NCBI GenBank assembly: GCA_017999835.1
Contig: JAGNLA010000002.1
Span: 1 to 64,000, forward strand
Direction: 5' to 3'
Length of the DNA: 64,000 nt
Source of the DNA: Caldisericia bacterium
Lineage (GTDB): Bacteria > Caldisericota > Caldisericia > JAAYUI01
Both the position numbers and the translations under genes were made by a program. The notes under the pieces were generated by a model. The model was given only the letters and a program-made list of their open reading frames with translations, ran no database searches and was not told where the DNA came from. Positions 59,834 through 64,000 of the stretch are shown in pieces (position 1 is the stretch's first letter; every line of letters starts with the position of its first letter).

Positions 59834-61342
59834 TTACTCCCACTCTATTGTTCCCGGCGGCTTATTCGTGATGTCGTAAACCACCCTGCCGATTTCGCGG
59901 ATTTCGCCGGTGATGCGGGTTGCAATGCGGTCGAGAATTTCGTATGGAACCTTGGTCCACTCGGCTGTCATGTAGTCGTGGGTGGAAACGGCGCGCACCG
60001 CGCAAACCGACTGGTACGAACGCTCGTCACCCTTGACGCCAACGGTTTGGATGGGCAGCAGCACTGCAAAATACTGGTCTGAAAGACCGGTGCTGTCAAG
60101 CTCCTCGCGAACTATTTTGTCAGCCCTGCCCAGAACGGCAAGCTTGACCGGTGTGACTTCGCCAATAATCCTGATTGCAAGGCCTGGGCCTGGGAATGGT
60201 TGGCGGCTGGTCAAGTGCTTTGGAATACCGAGTTCTGAGCCAAGCTCGCGAACTTCGTCTTTGAACAGGCTTTTGACTGGTTCGATGGGGGTGAGTTTCA
60301 TGTCGTCCGGCAAACCGCCAACGTTGTGGTGGCTTTTTATCTTGTCGGTCAGCCCGGAAACACCGCCAGAGGACTCGATGATGTCAGGGTAAAGCGTGCC
60401 CTGGGCAAGCCAGTTGGCGTTCGGGAACAGGTGTATCGCCTTCTCAAACTCCTCAATGAAAAGCTTGCCGATAATTTTTCTTTTCTGTTCTGGTTCGGTG
60501 ACACCGGCAAGGCTTGAGATGAACATCTGTGAGGCATCGATAAGCGTGGGTTTTAAGCCAAGGTTTGAAAGGGTCGCAATCACCTCGTCCCGTTCACCCA
60601 TGCGGAGGAATCCGTGATCCACAAAGAAAACGTGAAGCTGGTCGCCGATTGCCTTGTGCATGAGCACGGCCGTGACCACAGAATCCACTCCGCCAGAAAC
60701 GGCGGCAATGACATGGTCTGTGCCAACGGTTTTTTTGATCCACTCAGTTTGAGCTGCCGCAAAGCTGCTCATCTTCCACAAAGGGTCTTCCTTGCAGATA
60801 CCAAGCACGAAATTCTCAAGAATCTCTGAGCCATTCTGTGTATGGGAAACCTCAGGATGGAACTGAAGACCGTAGAACTGCTTTGATACATTTTGCACAG
60901 CAGCGATTGGACAGGACTCCGAGGACGCAATAACCTCAAAACCTTCTGGAATTGTGTTCACCGAATCACCGTGGCTCATCCAGGTGATCATCTTTGCCGG
61001 CAGACCTTTAAACAGTGGAACATTGTTTACAATGTTTGTCTCGGTGCGACCGTATTCGCCGACAACCCTTGTCACTTGAGCTCCAAAAAACTTTGCTGTC
61101 ATCTGTAGTCCATAGCACAAACCCAGTATTGGTATGCCAAGATTGTAGATGCCCAGGTCAACGGTTGGGGAACTGTCATTAGACGTCGATTTTGGTGAGC
61201 CTGAAAGCACTATGCCTTTGTAGGTTTTGAGTTCCTCAGATTTTGTCCAGTAAGGAAGGACTTCGCAATAGACATGAGCTTCCCTGATGCGCCTTGCGAT
61301 AAGCTGGGTATACTGGGAACCAAAATCGAGTATGGCTATCAT
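59834..61342 (-). CDS. guaA: GMP synthase (glutamine-hydrolysing)
   Basis: It aminates XMP to GMP with ATP and glutamine. 502 residues: class I amidotransferase (about 1-190; ILDFGSQYTQLIARRIRE, nucleophile loop GLCYGLQ, His/Glu in GLQFHPEVSH), PP-loop ATPase (AVSGGVDSVV), and the dimerisation domain ending KPPGTIEWE. The ATG overlaps the def stop (ATGA), so it is translated with def and priA, an unusual setting for a purine gene. Confidence 0.97.
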   Translation of the reverse strand: MIAILDFGSQYTQLIARRIREAHVYCEVLPYWTKSEELKTYKGIVLSGSPKSTSNDSSPTVDLGIYNLGIPILGLCYGLQMTAKFFGAQVTRVVGEYGRTETNIVNNVPLFKGLPAKMITWMSHGDSVNTIPEGFEVIASSESCPIAAVQNVSKQFYGLQFHPEVSHTQNGSEILENFVLGICKEDPLWKMSSFAAAQTEWIKKTVGTDHVIAAVSGGVDSVVTAVLMHKAIGDQLHVFFVDHGFLRMGERDEVIATLSNLGLKPTLIDASQMFISSLAGVTEPEQKRKIIGKLFIEEFEKAIHLFPNANWLAQGTLYPDIIESSGGVSGLTDKIKSHHNVGGLPDDMKLTPIEPVKSLFKDEVRELGSELGIPKHLTSRQPFPGPGLAIRIIGEVTPVKLAVLGRADKIVREELDSTGLSDQYFAVLLPIQTVGVKGDERSYQSVCAVRAVSTHDYMTAEWTKVPYEILDRIATRITGEIREIGRVVYDITNKPPGTIEWE

Positions 61343-61875
61343 AGAGTCTCTCCAATCTTGTGCGTATCTTCCTTCATTATTCTGTTTATCAACTCTTCAG
61401 GCATGGAGTAGTCATCGTCAAGTTCGACCTCCTGGCCTGGTTTGATGTAGTCAATAAACAAAACGCCGTTGAGATGGTCAACTTCGTGTTGGATGACACG
61501 CGCCATTGCGCCATCGCATTCTATTTCAACTTTCTTTTCGTTTATTGTTTTGTAACGGCACGTGATTTTCTCAGCTCTGGTGACATCTGCCCATAAACCA
61601 GGAACTGAAAGACAGCCCTCTTTTATTACGCATTCGCCTTCTTTTTTTATTATTTCTGGATTGATCATGCAAAGATCGGCGCCATCGGTTCGGATGACAA
61701 TCAACCTTATGCCAACACCGACCTGAGGCGCGGCTATGCCGACTCCTTTTGGTCTTGTCACTCTCATGGCATGGGACATGTCTGCAACGAGTTTTTTTAT
61801 GTCGTCTGTCACCTTGCCAACTGGTTTTGCTTTCTGCCTCAACACTGGTTCACCAACAGTCACTACTTTTCTCAT
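61339..61875 (-). CDS. def: Peptide deformylase
   Basis: It removes the formyl group from nascent N-termini. 178 residues with the three motifs: GVGIAAPQVG (residues 44-53), EGCLSVPG (Cys ligand) and QHEVDHLNGVLFID (two His ligands and Glu). The usual downstream partner fmt is replaced by guaA. Its ATG overlaps the priA stop and its stop overlaps guaA. Confidence 0.96.
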   Translation of the reverse strand: MRKVVTVGEPVLRQKAKPVGKVTDDIKKLVADMSHAMRVTRPKGVGIAAPQVGVGIRLIVIRTDGADLCMINPEIIKKEGECVIKEGCLSVPGLWADVTRAEKITCRYKTINEKKVEIECDGAMARVIQHEVDHLNGVLFIDYIKPGQEVELDDDYSMPEELINRIMKEDTHKIGETL

Positions 61876-64000
61876 GTGTTAGGGTTTGTCACCTCAATCC
61901 TTGTACCTGAAGATGTCAGCTGGGTGTGGAGCCTTCGCAATGGTTCCAGCTGGGAGCTGACATCCTTAATCTTTAGAAGTATATCCCATCTGTACTCGCC
62001 TTTCAACCGGTAGAAATAGCCAGCGTTTGGACCGATTACAGACTCCTGCCCGAGCAGGTCAGCCAGTTTTGAGGCGGCAGCTCTTGCATCCCTGGATGAA
62101 ATACGCTCATCCTTGCCGACAACGTGCCAGATCAGTAGCTGGGTGTACGGCGGATACTTGGCTTCCAGCCTGTCCTCAAGCTCAAGTGAGAGCAAAACGT
62201 CAAGCGTTTTGTCCTTGATGTGCTGGAACAGCGGATGGTGGCTCATATATGTCTGGATGAGCAGTCGACCGTCTTGTGGTAGTCTTGAGGCAAGGATTCC
62301 AGCAAGTGCATAAGCTTTGTGAGTAGCAGAGAAAACCGGCATCGAAAGCAAACCGTCTATGCTGGCTATTGATATTAGCTTGACACTTGAAAGGTCGGCG
62401 CGGTCAAGCATCATGGTGGTAGAAACCAGCACATCACCAGGTTTTCCAAACATCCTCAGGTTTTTGGCTGAGTCCTTTTCGCCACCTTCAGCATACAGGA
62501 GCCGACCACCAACCAGTCTTTTTGACAGCTCAATCCTGAGCCTTTCAGTTCCACCGGCTTTAAAACGAATGAAAATTGACTGGCACGACGGACAGGTGTC
62601 AGGCGCTGGACTTTTGAACCCACAAAACCTGCAAGAAACCAAGCCGGTAAGTGAGTGGTAAGTGAGTGGTACCTGACACTTCGGGCACTTGAGAACCTCG
62701 CCGCATTCGTCACAGTAAACAAAATTGCTGAAACCCTTGCGGTTCAAAAGTATCACCGTTGGCCTGCCGGCTTCAATCTCTTCGTTTACAGCCTTGACCA
62801 AACCTTCCGAAACCAATGGCTGGTCAACGGAACCAATCTCGTAGACCATGTTGATGACATCAGTTTTCACTGGGTATTCTTTTGGTTTTTCACCAAGAAT
62901 GACATTTTCGAGAGAATGCGGATAGCCGCATAAAGCCAGCTTGCAGCAAGACCTTTGGGTTCTTATTTTTGCAAGGTTTGTCAACCTCAACTCAAAGGGC
63001 TGGTCGACATCAAACATCGGTGAATGTGGTTCGTCAACTGCAATCAGCGACAGATTCGGCAACGGCAGGAACAATGCTCCGGCAAGACCCACCACAACAG
63101 CATTAGCTCCAGTTTCAAGGATGGTCTTCAAATCCTGGCTTTCAGAGTCGTTCATGCCACCTGTGCATATTTTGCACGGGATGGATTTTGAAAGCTCGAA
63201 ATGGATTCTTTCCGCAGCAAAAACCGTTGGCGCAAGGATAACCATCGATTTCCCAATTTCGAGTGCTTCACTGCCCCATCTTATATAAAGGTTGATTCTC
63301 TGGGTTGGATTCAAGCCTTCGTGATACTCAATTTCAAATCCTGGCGGGTCAAGTTTTTGTGGAGCAATCGGCTTTGCGTCAGGAACTTTAACAATTTGTC
63401 CCAGTTTGACTAGTTTATTAATCTTTGCTGCCGACAAGCCAGTGTCTCTGGACAAACCAGCAACAGTGTCATGATTCTTTGCAATTTCTTTTATGTTGTC
63501 CAACTCATCTATGGTCACCTCGAAATGCCAGCTTTGCTTTGAGGCAGTGGATGAAATCTGGTCTTCAACCTTCACAACCCCTTTTTGCAGGAGCCCTCGA
63601 AGTGCGTAAGTAACCTTTGATTTGCCAATTTTTTTGTTTAATGCTGCCAAACTCGCATCATTGCCCATATCCAGGATGGCATCAAAGAGTGAAGATTCAG
63701 CAGGCTTCAAATCAACCAGCGTACCTGTTGGGATAAGCAGTCGTCTGACCTTCAAGGCTGGAGGTTTCCACAAATGTTTAGCCAGGTGTGTTCCAGCAGT
63801 GGCAAACGCCTGAGCATCAGCTAAAAGGGCAGTCTCCAGTCCAGCCTGGTCAAACACAGGCGTTGAAACCGATATGGAAACGATTTCTTTCAGCTCCAAG
63901 CCTTCAGGAGCCGGGTCAAAGCCAGTTACAATGCCTTCAACCAATCTCGTACCGACCGGCACGATGACGGTTTGTCCAATCTTTATCTGGTCACCAAGCA
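61872..64000 (-). CDS. priA: Primosomal protein N' (PriA), 5' end outside window, Walker A lost
   Basis: PriA reloads the replisome at stalled forks. The frame remains open to the window edge (KIGQTVIVPVGTRLVEGIVTG is the expected N-terminal DNA-binding start). The zinc region keeps all eight Cys (CDECGEVLKCPKC ... CRFCGF ... CPSC), and the C-terminal PriA segments YPPYTQLLIWHV, VIGP and YRWDILLKI are present. The helicase core is eroded: where VTGSGKTEVY is expected the sequence is LNPTQRINLY, and DEEH reads DEPH. ATP hydrolysis is therefore unlikely, as annotated for actinobacterial PriA proteins lacking helicase motifs. The gene is coupled to def by ATGA. Confidence 0.9.
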   Translation of the reverse strand, partial: LGDQIKIGQTVIVPVGTRLVEGIVTGFDPAPEGLELKEIVSISVSTPVFDQAGLETALLADAQAFATAGTHLAKHLWKPPALKVRRLLIPTGTLVDLKPAESSLFDAILDMGNDASLAALNKKIGKSKVTYALRGLLQKGVVKVEDQISSTASKQSWHFEVTIDELDNIKEIAKNHDTVAGLSRDTGLSAAKINKLVKLGQIVKVPDAKPIAPQKLDPPGFEIEYHEGLNPTQRINLYIRWGSEALEIGKSMVILAPTVFAAERIHFELSKSIPCKICTGGMNDSESQDLKTILETGANAVVVGLAGALFLPLPNLSLIAVDEPHSPMFDVDQPFELRLTNLAKIRTQRSCCKLALCGYPHSLENVILGEKPKEYPVKTDVINMVYEIGSVDQPLVSEGLVKAVNEEIEAGRPTVILLNRKGFSNFVYCDECGEVLKCPKCQVPLTYHSLTGLVSCRFCGFKSPAPDTCPSCQSIFIRFKAGGTERLRIELSKRLVGGRLLYAEGGEKDSAKNLRMFGKPGDVLVSTTMMLDRADLSSVKLISIASIDGLLSMPVFSATHKAYALAGILASRLPQDGRLLIQTYMSHHPLFQHIKDKTLDVLLSLELEDRLEAKYPPYTQLLIWHVVGKDERISSRDARAAASKLADLLGQESVIGPNAGYFYRLKGEYRWDILLKIKDVSSQLEPLRRLHTQLTSSGTRIEVTNPNT

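Noticed and set aside
59833-59834. Hairpin CGACC-TTC-GGTCG just downstream of guaA as terminator
   Set aside because: Only a 5-bp stem with no T-run on the transcript side.
1-64000. Alternative genetic code with TGA read as an amino acid
   Set aside because: purA, purB, purC, purS, araB and priA all end in TGA at expected lengths, several within ATGA overlaps.

Overview
The window comes from a bacterial chromosome of moderate G+C (about 45 percent by eye). It uses the standard code: TGA ends purA, purB, purS and priA in tight ATGA/TGATG overlaps with the next gene. The host cannot be named from sequence alone. Free-standing PurS/PurQ, many cell-surface proteins with copper-amine-oxidase-like 'stalk' domains, PEGA, cohesin and dockerin domains, Cys-anchored lipoproteins and AGGAGG ribosome sites point to an anaerobic, deep-branching or Gram-positive-like lineage. 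Caldisericota, Bacillota or Armatimonadota relatives are possible, but this is inference. No rRNA, tRNA, CRISPR array or insertion sequence was seen.

Layout. 1-463: start of a secreted protein broken by an in-frame UGA. 738-1907: deoB. 1904-5143 (minus): an overlapping five-gene operon of three lipoproteins, a butyrate-kinase-like protein without catalytic motifs, and a P-loop NTPase. 5291-10346 (minus): purA-purB-purC-purS-purQ followed by a BON-domain protein. 10498-14547 (plus): HTH regulator, radical SAM protein, ribulokinase-like kinase and a small secreted Cys protein. 14614-24065 (minus): large surface proteins, including a cohesin-bearing protein translationally coupled to a dockerin-bearing protein, then a YpsA/molybdenum-carrier-like gene that seems to start at AUC. 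24101-29120 (minus): iron alcohol dehydrogenase, divergent ClC channel, MFS transporter and a small secreted protein.

29235-33256: small single-span membrane proteins of unknown function, divergent from an inactive-looking transglutaminase fold and a tandem SRPBCC protein. 33235-40654 (minus): eight consecutive lipoprotein genes, seven of them built from one repeated domain that is also used at 3.6-5.1 kb. 40734-41933: rocD. 42175-42966: an eight-span membrane protein. 43320-50153: a 2277-residue surface protein. 50364-54286 (minus): a GAF protein with a mini Cys protein, then BlaI / M56 metallopeptidase / HtrA. 54525-64000: purF, a membrane sensor-like protein, an acyltransferase, an AT-rich DUF2971 gene, and guaA-def-priA.

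The strongest cross-cutting observation is transcriptional. At least nine, probably ten, operon-leading genes have a promoter whose -10 box ends 6-8 nt before the start codon and no ribosome-binding site, which predicts leaderless mRNAs, whereas internal genes and other leaders carry AGGAGG. A second theme is catalytic erosion: the butyrate kinase, the transglutaminase, the ClC gate and the PriA Walker A motif each lack defining residues.
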